Assembly (NCBI GenBank): GCA_001783035.1
Contig: MFQK01000029.1
Coordinates: forward strand, 2,422-22,229
DNA from: Candidatus Magasanikbacteria bacterium RIFCSPLOWO2_02_FULL_44_11
GTDB lineage: Bacteria; Patescibacteriota; Patescibacteriia; Magasanikbacterales; GWA2-37-8
Direction of reading: 5' to 3'
DNA length: 19,808 bases
Shown here: piece after piece, positions 1-5,270 of the stretch
Position numbering within the stretch: position 1 is the first letter of the stretch
How the letters are laid out: each line of letters starts with the position of its first letter
The notes under the pieces: model-generated
Databases searched by the model: none
Told to the model about the DNA's origin: nothing
Seen by the model: the letters and a program-made list of their open reading frames with translations, nothing else
Program-made: the position numbers and the translations under genes

Positions 1-212
1 TCGGTACCATCCGCGGCGACTTTACGCTTGATTCATATAATTTATCCAGTGTTGACGGACGCGCGGTTCGCAATCTGATTCATTGTTCCGATCAGCCTCT
101 TGAAGCTGAACGTGAAATAAAACTGTGGATCCCGGATAATGAAATTCTCGAATATCGTCAGATTCAAGAAGAGATACTTTACGATGTGAACATGGACAAT
201 GTCCTAGAATAA
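1..212 (+). CDS. ndk: Nucleoside diphosphate kinase, C-terminal part (cut by window edge)
   Basis: The reading frame is open from position 3 to a TAA at 210-212, giving 69 residues. It begins GTIRGDF and contains VRNLIHCSDQPLEAEREI, which matches the C-terminal third of nucleoside diphosphate kinase. That enzyme moves the gamma phosphate of ATP to other nucleoside diphosphates through a phospho-histidine. The catalytic histidine is visible (codon 81-83) in HCSD, where most homologues have HGSD or HASD. The tail after KLWI is about 25 residues, in the normal range. The start is missing only because the window begins inside the gene. The same frame has three stops close together (TAA, TAA, TAG at 210, 216 and 219). 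Family assignment is confident; flanking context on the left is unknown. Confidence 0.93.
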   Translation, partial: GTIRGDFTLDSYNLSSVDGRAVRNLIHCSDQPLEAEREIKLWIPDNEILEYRQIQEEILYDVNMDNVLE

Positions 213-425
213 CAATAATAGATCACCTCAGGCGACCGGTTTATTGTTTCAGTTGACAGCGAAAAATTGCCGGAGTACAGTAAAGGTAGTTTGGTGTCGA
301 ATGGCAAAAACTATTCTGTAATTATAAGCAACGGTTTACCTATATTTGTCGGACCCGTGGGTTCGGCGTGCGGTTTACCACCTACCTTTCCGGGATAGGT
401 CTGACCATTTGATCGCCAAACGATT
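213..425. other. Gene-free stretch after ndk, with a weak promoter candidate and an uncertain open frame
   Basis: I see no confident gene here. After the clustered ndk stops, the same frame stays open from 222 to a TAG at 396-398 (58 codons, reading for example GSLVSNGKNYSVIISNG). It has no ATG, only TTG at 267 and 291 and GTG at 294. It could be a decayed gene tail or chance. A possible promoter lies at 253-281: TTGACA (253-258), 17 bases, TACAGT (276-281, 4 of 6 to consensus). A small hairpin-like pair sits at 383-400. The nonamer CGGTTTACC occurs twice (332-340 and 371-379). No tRNA-like fold was found. The stretch could be the ndk 3' untranslated region or a small RNA ending at the terminator at 426-455. 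Confidence 0.3.
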
Positions 426-455
426 AAAAAACCAATCCGCGAGGACTGGTTTTTT
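426..455. terminator. Bidirectional intrinsic terminator between ndk and rpmB
   Basis: A 13-bp stem (426-438 with 443-455, one A/C mismatch) closes on a GCGA tetraloop at 439-442. Both outer arms are runs of A or T, so a U-tract forms in RNA from either strand. It can end the ndk-side transcript and, on the minus strand, the rpmB transcript, whose stop codon is only 5 bases away. Confidence 0.82.
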
Positions 456-460
456 GATGC

Positions 461-637
461 TTAGGCCGCTTTTTTCTGGAAGGTGCGACGGCAGCCGGAG
501 CAGACCCGAAGGCTCATTCCGCCGACCGTTAAAAGTTGAAGATTTGGCTTTTGGCGGCGTGGAACTTTAACGTTCGAGTGGCTGACATGATTGGCTCGGG
601 CAGCTTTTTTCATGCAGAAGGCGCAAGACATGCTCAT
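461..637 (-). CDS. rpmB: Large-subunit ribosomal protein bL28
   Basis: The minus strand encodes a 58-residue protein that fits bL28 along its length: NHVSHSNVKVPRRQKPNLQ corresponds to the conserved NNVSHS...KRRxxPNLQ block, followed by a short strand and a C-terminal CSGCRR. L28 is a small basic protein of the 50S subunit. Two CxxC pairs (C5/C8 in CAFC and C46/C49 in CSGC) indicate the zinc-binding form. The start shown is the ATG at 637; a second ATG two codons in (629-631) begins MSCAFC and is equally possible. No Shine-Dalgarno is present. The gene is a single transcription unit with its own strong promoter (694-722) and terminator (426-455). A longer plus-strand frame across the same bases (346-570) is an artefact. 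Confidence 0.92.
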   Translation of the reverse strand: MSMSCAFCMKKAARANHVSHSNVKVPRRQKPNLQLLTVGGMSLRVCSGCRRTFQKKAA

Positions 638-651
638 AAGAGGTATAATAA

Positions 652-680
652 TTGCGAATTTAAGATAACTGGTTTATAAT
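652..680 (+). promoter_or_regulatory. Promoter for the M50-xseA-xseB operon
   Basis: TTGCGA (652-657), 17 bases, then a perfect TATAAT (675-680). The predicted start is near 687, about 40 bases before the ATG at 727. The -35 is weaker (4 of 6) than that of the opposing rpmB promoter. The predicted starts of the two promoters fall on about the same base pair. Confidence 0.6.
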
Positions 681-693
681 GTAAAGTGGGCTT

Positions 694-722
694 AGTATAG
701 CCGACTATTCAACTTTTGTCAA
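694..722 (-). promoter_or_regulatory. Promoter for rpmB (minus strand)
   Basis: On the minus strand a perfect -35 TTGACA (722 down to 717), a 17-base spacer and a -10 TATACT (699 to 694) form a near-consensus sigma70 promoter. The predicted transcript start is near 687, giving an rpmB leader of about 50 bases. It overlaps the start region of the plus-strand promoter at 652-680. Confidence 0.8.
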
Positions 723-726
723 TCCT

Positions 727-1344
727 ATGGATTATTTAGGTTTATTGTTTTATTTTTTTATAATCATTCCATCGGCTATTATTCATGAGTACGCTCACGG
801 TTGGATGGCCGATCGGCTGGGTGATCCCACGGCCAGATACGCGGGGCGTTTGACACTTGATCCGCGATCTCACATCGATTTGTGGGGGACTATTCTCATG
901 CCGCTTTTATTATTTGTGTCCTCGGGTGGACGTTTTCTGTTTGCTTATGCCAAGCCTGTTCCTTATAATCCATACAATTTGAAAAACCAGCGTTGGGGTT
1001 CGGCTTTAGTAGGTTTGGCGGGGCCAATGGCAAATTTACTTCTGGCCTCTGGTTTTGCCTTTGTGTATCGGTTGGTTCCAGAACTTGCTATCGCGCCATT
1101 TTTAGCAATCATTGTTTATGCGAACGTGCTCCTAATGATTTTTAATTTGATGCCTTTCCCGCCGCTCGACGGATCGAAGGTTCTCTATGCTTTATTGCCC
1201 GACTCCCTTTACAGCGTGAAAGTCTTTTTGGATCGTTATGGTTTTGTCCTGGTGCTATTTTTCATTTTATTCCTTTTCCAGTTGATTATACCGGTAATTA
1301 GTTTTATCTTTCATTTACTCGTTGGAACTTCAGCTGGATTTTAG
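727..1344 (+). CDS. M50-family site-2-type intramembrane zinc metalloprotease
   Basis: This 205-residue, strongly hydrophobic protein carries the two halves of an M50 active site. HEYAH at residues 20-24 is the HExxH zinc motif, placed in the first membrane helix. NLMPFPPLDG at 140-149 is the second motif, whose aspartate (D148) is the third zinc ligand. GPMANLLL at about 99-106 is also typical. Family members cut substrates inside the membrane, often in signalling or envelope stress. The length and the lack of a PDZ domain fit the small, YwhC-like subgroup. The substrate cannot be told. It is the first gene of an operon: xseA starts two bases after its stop. The ATG at 727 puts HExxH at the usual distance from the N-terminus; there is no Shine-Dalgarno. 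Confidence 0.9.
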   Translation: MDYLGLLFYFFIIIPSAIIHEYAHGWMADRLGDPTARYAGRLTLDPRSHIDLWGTILMPLLLFVSSGGRFLFAYAKPVPYNPYNLKNQRWGSALVGLAGPMANLLLASGFAFVYRLVPELAIAPFLAIIVYANVLLMIFNLMPFPPLDGSKVLYALLPDSLYSVKVFLDRYGFVLVLFFILFLFQLIIPVISFIFHLLVGTSAGF

Positions 1345-1346
1345 GT

Positions 1347-2516
1347 ATGTTGCCGGTATTTTCAGTTTCTCAATTCATGGCGGAGGTAAACGGTATTATC
1401 GCCGGCCGATTTATCGTGGAAGGGGAAATTTCTCAATATAAGGTAAACCAAGGGAAGTGGGTATTTTTTGATTTGAAAGACGAAACCAGTTGTTTGGGAT
1501 GTTTTGCGGTCTTGTTTAAATTAAAAGCTCCTCTCGAAGATGGAATGAAGGTGCGGGTGACCGGTATTCCTAAAATTTATGAGAAGAACAGCCGGCTTAG
1601 TTTTACGGTCGAATCGGTCGAGTTGATTGGCGATGGATCGCTGAAGCGGGCCTACGAACTTTTGAAAAATAAATTAGCAGTTGAAGGGTTGTTTGACACG
1701 GGACGTAAACGCGCGATTCCGAGGCTGCCAAATCGGATTGGTGTTATAGCCTCTGGCGAGAGCGCTGCTTGGGGTGATTTTAAACGCATTATTACCAATC
1801 GTTGGGGTGGGGTCGAGGTTTATTTAAGGCATGTTTCCGTTCAAGGGGCCTCGGCGGTTGCCGATATCATTCAGGCCTTTAGGGAATTTAATGATCAAGC
1901 TGCATTTTTTGATGTGCTCGTTTTGATCCGCGGAGGAGGATCGCTCGAGGATTTGGCAGCTTTTAATTCCGAAGATGTCGCCCGAGCGGTTTATGGCAGT
2001 AAAATTCCCGTTGTCTGCGGAGTTGGCCATGAAAGAGACGAAAGTTTGGCCGATTTCGTGGCCGATGTGCGGGCGTCAACGCCATCCAACGCCGCCGAGT
2101 TGGTGGTGCCGGATAAAAAAGATTTTATAAATGAAATGTCGTTTGAGCTCGAACAGATGGCGCGGCTATTAGCGCATGGTGTTATCGTCCGGAAGCAAAA
2201 TGTAGGGACGTTATTTTATCGGATGCAATCACGGTTGGAAGCGCCTTTGGTTCGCGCCCGGCACACCTTCACCTCTCTGGTGGAGTGTCGGCTGCGATTA
2301 GAGAGACAAGTCGGCCGTTATCGCGAATTCGTCCAAGCCGCTGAACGTTTGTTCAAAAATGTCGACCCACGCCAGGTTTTGAAGCGGGGGTATAGTTTGA
2401 CTCGCACCAGTAGGGGATCGATTGTAAGGTCTTCCGACGAGCTAGACCGCGGGGAAAAAATTATGGTAGAATTAGGTCGCGGTGTCATTACCGGTGAAGT
2501 TATTGATAAAGCATAA
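1347..2516 (+). CDS. xseA: Exodeoxyribonuclease VII large subunit
   Basis: 389 residues with the full layout of XseA: an N-terminal OB-fold for single-stranded DNA (about 1-100), then the catalytic domain and a coiled C-terminal part. Diagnostic blocks are IPRLPNRIGVI, RGGGSLEDLAAFN (from R195) and GVGHERDESLADFVADVRAS (from G225). The usual sequence in that last block is VGHETD, so T is replaced by R at 230. Exonuclease VII degrades single-stranded DNA from both ends to acid-soluble oligonucleotides, in mismatch repair and DNA clean-up. At 389 residues it is shorter than the about 456 residues of E. coli, mostly in the C-terminal coiled part. The small subunit gene follows one base downstream, so both subunits are made from the same message. 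Confidence 0.95.
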   Translation: MLPVFSVSQFMAEVNGIIAGRFIVEGEISQYKVNQGKWVFFDLKDETSCLGCFAVLFKLKAPLEDGMKVRVTGIPKIYEKNSRLSFTVESVELIGDGSLKRAYELLKNKLAVEGLFDTGRKRAIPRLPNRIGVIASGESAAWGDFKRIITNRWGGVEVYLRHVSVQGASAVADIIQAFREFNDQAAFFDVLVLIRGGGSLEDLAAFNSEDVARAVYGSKIPVVCGVGHERDESLADFVADVRASTPSNAAELVVPDKKDFINEMSFELEQMARLLAHGVIVRKQNVGTLFYRMQSRLEAPLVRARHTFTSLVECRLRLERQVGRYREFVQAAERLFKNVDPRQVLKRGYSLTRTSRGSIVRSSDELDRGEKIMVELGRGVITGEVIDKA

Positions 2517-2517
2517 T

Positions 2518-2730
2518 ATGGCCAAAGAAAAAGTCCCTTTTACCAAATCGTACGCCGAGCTGCAAAAAATCGTGGCTTGGTTTGAACGCGATGATCTTGA
2601 TGTCGAAGAAGGTATCAAGAAATTTGAAGAGGGGATGTTGATTGTAAAAGAACTGAAAACGTATCTTAATTCCCTTGAAGTGCGCATCCAAGAACTTAAA
2701 AAGACTAATGAAACCTTAGAAACATTATGA
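2518..2730 (+). CDS. xseB: Exodeoxyribonuclease VII small subunit
   Basis: A 70-residue helical protein. SYAELQKIVAWFERDDLDVEEGIKKFEEGM fits the XseB pattern of two helices around a short acidic turn (LEEIVxxLExGDLxLEExLxxFExG). XseB subunits bind the coiled C-terminal part of XseA. The start is the ATG at 2518, one base after the xseA TAA; the frame runs further upstream inside xseA but without a better start. The gene ends in TGA at 2728-2730, which overlaps the ATG of the next gene (ATGA), suggesting coupled translation. Confidence 0.92.
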   Translation: MAKEKVPFTKSYAELQKIVAWFERDDLDVEEGIKKFEEGMLIVKELKTYLNSLEVRIQELKKTNETLETL

Positions 2731-3074
2731 AACTTCTTGCCCGTTGGTTTTTAACCGCGCTTGCTCTACTCAGCATTCCGTATCTTATCGCCGGTATTAC
2801 TATTCGTGATTTTTATACCGCTTTGATTGCCGCTTTGATTCTGGGACTGGTCAACGCGCTTATTAAGCCGATCATCATGATTTTGACGCTTCCTTTTAAT
2901 GTCATTACTCTGGGACTGTTTACTTTGGTCATTAACGCGCTCATGTTTTGGTTTGCTTCTTCCATCGTCAAAGGTTTTACCGTTGCCGGTTTTTGGCCGG
3001 CTTTCTGGGGGTCCATTCTCATGTGGGTTATCAACTGGTTTATTAATGGTTTGTTGCATCGTAAACGCGAATGA
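2727..3074 (+). CDS. Phage-holin-4-like (PF04020/YvlD-type) membrane protein
   Basis: 115 residues with about four hydrophobic segments: roughly 5-25, 31-52, 55-80 and 88-110. The middle block LVNALIKPIIMILTLPFNV followed by ITLGLFTLVINALMFW is the hallmark of the PF04020 family (mycobacteriophage holin superfamily IV, B. subtilis YvlD). The holin name is historical: nearly all chromosomal members sit outside prophages and their role is unknown. No lysin or phage gene is nearby, so a lysis role is unlikely. The start codon overlaps the xseB stop. The basic C-terminus (HRKRE) should lie in the cytoplasm. Confidence 0.85.
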   Translation: MKLLARWFLTALALLSIPYLIAGITIRDFYTALIAALILGLVNALIKPIIMILTLPFNVITLGLFTLVINALMFWFASSIVKGFTVAGFWPAFWGSILMWVINWFINGLLHRKRE

Positions 3075-3075
3075 T

Positions 3076-3249
3076 ATGAAAAATTATTCGAGAAATCGCG
3101 CTCAGAAAGGCAAGACCGGCTATCGAACGCCGAGTCGCTGGTTGGCTGGCAGCCCGGAAGCTTTTAAGCGGAGGATGCCTTCAAAATTATCCGGTAAACA
3201 TATTAACCAAATTAAAAAACAATCGGCTTATTTTAAAAAATCACCGTAA
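3076..3249 (+). CDS. Small very basic protein of unknown function
   Basis: A 57-residue open frame starting at an ATG one base after the TGA of the holin-like gene and ending three bases before pyrH. I do not recognise it. It has 16 lysines and arginines spread along the chain and a single acidic residue (E28), so its charge resembles small ribosomal or nucleic-acid-binding proteins. There are no cysteines and no hydrophobic segment. The motif GYRTPSRWLAGSPEAFKRRM (15-34) is the most distinctive part. Tight fit between two operon genes argues that it is real. A longer frame upstream (from 2899) only shadows the membrane protein gene. Confidence 0.65.
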   Translation: MKNYSRNRAQKGKTGYRTPSRWLAGSPEAFKRRMPSKLSGKHINQIKKQSAYFKKSP

Positions 3250-3252
3250 TCT

Positions 3253-3939
3253 ATGCAGAGCGGTTTTAATGTTATATCGGTCGGCGGGTCAATTATTATT
3301 CCGCAAACTGGTTTCGATAGTCAGTTTTTGAAACAGTTTCGAGATTTGATTATCAAACAGGTTAAATCGGGGAAAAAATTTATCCTGGTCATTGGTGGGG
3401 GTGCCACGGCGCGACAATATCAGGCGGCGGCGAAAAATGTCGGTATTATAGATCGAGAAGAGTTGGATTATATCGGCATAGCGGCGACCGTACTCAACGC
3501 CAATTTCGTAAAACGTCTTTTTGGTGATCTGGCTTATGCTGAAGTGGTTACCAACCCGACAAAAAAAGTGAAAACATCGAAGCCGATAATAATCGCGGCC
3601 GGTTGGAAGCCCGGTTGTTCAACAGACACTGATGCGGTGCTGATGGCAAAAACATACGATGCCAAGGCGATGTATAATTTATCGAACATTGACTATGTCT
3701 ATACAAGTGACCCCAAAACGAACCCGACGGCGGAGAAAATAATGACGATTAGTTGGAGAGATTTTAGAAAAATTATTGGGGATGAGTGGAACCCCGGCGC
3801 TAATTTGCCGTTTGACCCGATTGCTGCGAAGACGGCCGAGAAGCTGAAATTAACGGTTGGGTTTGTGCGCGGTGATAACTTGGTTGAAGTAGAACAGGCC
3901 TTATCTTTTGGTCAATTTAATGGTACGACGATCCGGTGA
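3253..3939 (+). CDS. pyrH: UMP kinase, archaeal-type
   Basis: 228 residues of the amino-acid-kinase fold. Visible motifs are the N-terminal VGGSIIIP (10-17, phosphate-binding), LVIGGGATAR (about 45-54), GWKPGCSTDTDAV (UMP/nucleotide region) and NIDYVYTSDPKTNPTAEKI, the ATP-site loop shared with aspartokinase-like enzymes. The spacing and the short length fit archaeal-type UMP kinase (UMP + ATP to UDP + ADP) rather than the E. coli form of about 240 residues. This type is common in Patescibacteria. It starts three bases after the preceding small gene and is the last of the operon. No clear terminator follows before the rplJ promoter. Confidence 0.88.
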   Translation: MQSGFNVISVGGSIIIPQTGFDSQFLKQFRDLIIKQVKSGKKFILVIGGGATARQYQAAAKNVGIIDREELDYIGIAATVLNANFVKRLFGDLAYAEVVTNPTKKVKTSKPIIIAAGWKPGCSTDTDAVLMAKTYDAKAMYNLSNIDYVYTSDPKTNPTAEKIMTISWRDFRKIIGDEWNPGANLPFDPIAAKTAEKLKLTVGFVRGDNLVEVEQALSFGQFNGTTIR

Positions 3940-3993
3940 ACTTGGGTGTGGGGTGACATTATCATTTTGGGGCGACACAGATATTTTGTATCC

Positions 3994-4022
3994 TTGACAA
4001 AACGACTTGTTTTGGGTAGGAT
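3994..4022 (+). promoter_or_regulatory. Promoter for rplJ-rplL
   Basis: Perfect TTGACA (3994-3999), 17-base spacer, TAGGAT (4017-4022, 4 of 6). The transcript would start near 4029, just before the L10 leader. Two imperfect 19-base direct repeats (3950-3968 and 3969-3987) lie directly upstream. Confidence 0.75.
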
Positions 4023-4031
4023 ACTCGAACA

Positions 4032-4131
4032 CCATAGACAGCAGGTGGCTGAAAGGCCTTAATTGTACCCATCCGGGTATCTACGACCTGCCGAGGTAAT
4101 CGGTCGCTTTTAGGCGACCCAGTCGAGATTA
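4032..4131 (+). ncRNA. Ribosomal protein L10 leader (cis-regulatory RNA)
   Basis: The RNA between the promoter and rplJ matches the L10 leader: AGACAGCAGGTGGCTGAAAG near the 5' end and GACCTGCCGAGGT near 4085-4097. A base stem GCAGGT (4041-4046) pairs with ACCTGC (4086-4091). Inside it are GGCT/GGCC closed by a GAAA loop (4047-4058) and TACCC/GGGTA (4066-4070 with 4075-4079). Downstream, TAATC/GATTA and GGTCGC/GCGACC make a further bulged hairpin (4097-4131). In Firmicutes this RNA is bound by the L10(L12)4 complex, which represses its own operon by termination. The nonamer at 4032-4040 can pair with 4140-4148 to form an antiterminator. Confidence 0.82.
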
Positions 4132-4141
4132 CGTGGTATTG

Positions 4142-4166
4142 TCTGTGGCATAAACACAGATTTTTT
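4142..4166 (+). terminator. Attenuator terminator in front of rplJ
   Basis: TCTGTG (4142-4147) pairs with CACAGA (4155-4160) across a 7-base loop, followed by six T (4161-4166). It ends 10 bases before the rplJ ATG, so it can only act as a leader attenuator. The stem is short (6 bp), and its 5' arm is also part of the alternative pairing with 4032-4040. Confidence 0.65.
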
Positions 4167-4176
4167 ATTTGTTACT

Positions 4177-4698
4177 ATGCCAAAAACAAAACAACAGAAA
4201 CAAGCAACCGTTGAATCCTTGGTCGCCGGATTAAAGACCGCCAAAGGCGTTGTCTTTGCCAACTTCCAAGGTTTAACCGTTGCGCAGACCGAAAATTTAC
4301 GCAAAGAAGCACGGAAAGCAGGCGTGTCGGTTTTGGCTGCCAAGAAGACGCTTATCAAGCGAGCTCTTGACCAGGCCGGACTCAACGATATCGACACTGC
4401 TTCATTTCAAGGTGGCGTGGCTACATTCGTCGGCGCTGATGAAATTGCTTCCGCTAAAGTTGTCGCGACCTTTGCCAAGAAAAATGAAATCGTCAAAATC
4501 TTTGGCGGTATCGTGGATGGCAAGTTCGTGGACGCAGCGATGGTGAAAAGCCTGTCCGCTCTTCCAAGCAAGCTTGAGCTGCTCGGGAAGTTGGTTGGAT
4601 CGCTCAACCGTCCGATTGCCGATTTTGTGCAAGTCAACGCGGGTATTATTCGCGCCTTGCCAAATGTCTTAAATGCGTACAAAGCTACTAAAGCTTAA
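4177..4698 (+). CDS. rplJ: Large-subunit ribosomal protein uL10
   Basis: 173 residues, the normal length for L10. MPKTKQQKQATVESLVAGLK is followed by the conserved KGVVFANFQGLTVAQTENLRKEAR block, then VLAAKKTLIKRAL, the 23S-binding region. The C-terminal helix (about 150-173) is where L7/L12 dimers attach to build the ribosomal stalk. rplL follows after 12 bases, so both stalk proteins are made together. Expression is probably set by the L10 leader and attenuator just upstream. No Shine-Dalgarno precedes the ATG; the bases before it are the U-tract of the attenuator and ATTTGTTACT. Confidence 0.96.
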   Translation: MPKTKQQKQATVESLVAGLKTAKGVVFANFQGLTVAQTENLRKEARKAGVSVLAAKKTLIKRALDQAGLNDIDTASFQGGVATFVGADEIASAKVVATFAKKNEIVKIFGGIVDGKFVDAAMVKSLSALPSKLELLGKLVGSLNRPIADFVQVNAGIIRALPNVLNAYKATKA

Positions 4699-4710
4699 TA
4701 TTCTTATTAT

Positions 4711-5088
4711 ATGACTGACAAACTCCAAACTATTATTACTACGGTTGAACAATTGACTGTCCTTGAATTGGCAGAATTGGTCAAAGCTATGGAAGAAAAA
4801 TTCGGCGTATCCGCTGCTGCTCCAGCCATGATGATGGCCGGTCCAGCTGCTGGCGGTGCCGCTGCAGCTGAAGAAAAAACTGAGTTCAACGTCGAGCTCA
4901 CTGAAACTGGTCCAAACAAAATCAACGTCATCAAGGCCGTGAAAGAAATCACCGGACTTGGTCTTGCTGATGCGAAAGCTCTCGTTGATGCCGCTCCAAA
5001 AGTAATCAAGGAAGGCATCAAGAAAGAAGAAGCTGAAGTAATGAAGAAAAAGCTAGAAGATGCCGGTGGTAAAGCTACCTTGAAATAA
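4711..5088 (+). CDS. rplL: Large-subunit ribosomal protein bL7/L12
   Basis: 125 residues with all parts of L7/L12: an N-terminal dimerisation helix pair (about 1-35), an alanine/methionine/glycine-rich hinge (about 36-55, including [10 protein letters not shown]), and the compact C-terminal domain from [18 protein letters not shown] to the end. That domain ([20 protein letters not shown]) recruits and stimulates translational GTPases. The gene lies 12 bases after rplJ and ends before a terminator at 5130-5154. rplK, rplA and rpoB are not adjacent, so this is a stand-alone stalk operon. Confidence 0.97.
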   Translation: MTDKLQTIITTVEQLTVLELAELVKAMEEKFGVSAAAPAMMMAGPAAGGAAAAEEKTEFNVELTETGPNKINVIKAVKEITGLGLADAKALVDAAPKVIKEGIKKEEAEVMKKKLEDAGGKATLK

Positions 5089-5094
5089 AACACG

Positions 5095-5222
5095 GGCAAT
5101 AATAAAGCACTGCTTCCGGAACACAGCATAAACCAGCCCCATTGGGCTGGTTTTGCTTCTATCTCGTCCGTCCGCGAGGACGGCCTCCGATAAGGTTCCA
5201 GAAGCAGTGCTTTAGTATTGCC
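5095..5222. repeat. 128-bp imperfect inverted repeat enclosing two hairpins
   Basis: Left arm 5095-5122 and right arm 5195-5222 are 28-base reverse complements with two mismatches (core AAGCACTGCTTC). The 72-base centre holds a 10-bp hairpin (5130-5153) and a 6-bp hairpin CCGTCC-GCGA-GGACGG (5168-5183). As RNA this would be a three-way junction with one long closing helix. The right arm overlaps the -35 of the next promoter. It could be a small non-autonomous mobile element, a processing site, or a compound terminator. Confidence 0.8.
5130..5154 (+). terminator. Terminator of the rplJ-rplL operon
   Basis: A perfect 10-bp stem, AAACCAGCCC (5130-5139) with GGGCTGGTTT (5144-5153), closes on a CATT loop and is followed by one more T. 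It lies 41 bases after the rplL stop, inside the larger inverted repeat. Its arms also place A and T runs on both sides, so it may work from the minus strand too. Confidence 0.8.
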
Positions 5223-5246
5223 ACAAGTTTGTTATTTTGTTATAGT
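5218..5246 (+). promoter_or_regulatory. Promoter for the surface-protein operon
   Basis: TTGCCA (5218-5223), 17 bases, TATAGT (5241-5246); each box matches consensus at 5 of 6. The predicted start is near 5253, 18 bases before the ATG at 5271. The -35 overlaps the outer end of the inverted repeat. Confidence 0.65.
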
Positions 5247-5270
5247 TCTAGTACTTACTATTTTTTATCT

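Noticed and set aside
213-425. tRNA or other known RNA gene in the ndk-rpmB gap
   Set aside because: No acceptor/T-arm pairing, no GGTTCRA-type T loop and no anticodon arm could be found on either strand.
346-570. 74-codon plus-strand frame with a TTG start
   Set aside because: It runs through a terminator and lies antisense to the well-supported rpmB gene; its protein resembles nothing.
2727-3074. Prophage or lysis module suggested by the holin-like protein
   Set aside because: PF04020 members are common chromosomal proteins and there is no lysin, integrase or other phage gene around it.
4707-5129. 140-codon minus-strand frame across rplL
   Set aside because: Low-complexity Ser/Ala shadow of the highly biased rplL codons; no promoter or start signal.
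5142-5270. Upstream extension of the CKPVIYLYP protein by 43 codons
   Set aside because: It would begin inside the terminator hairpin and before the promoter at 5218-5246; the ATG at 5271 gives a normal cytoplasmic start before the membrane helix.
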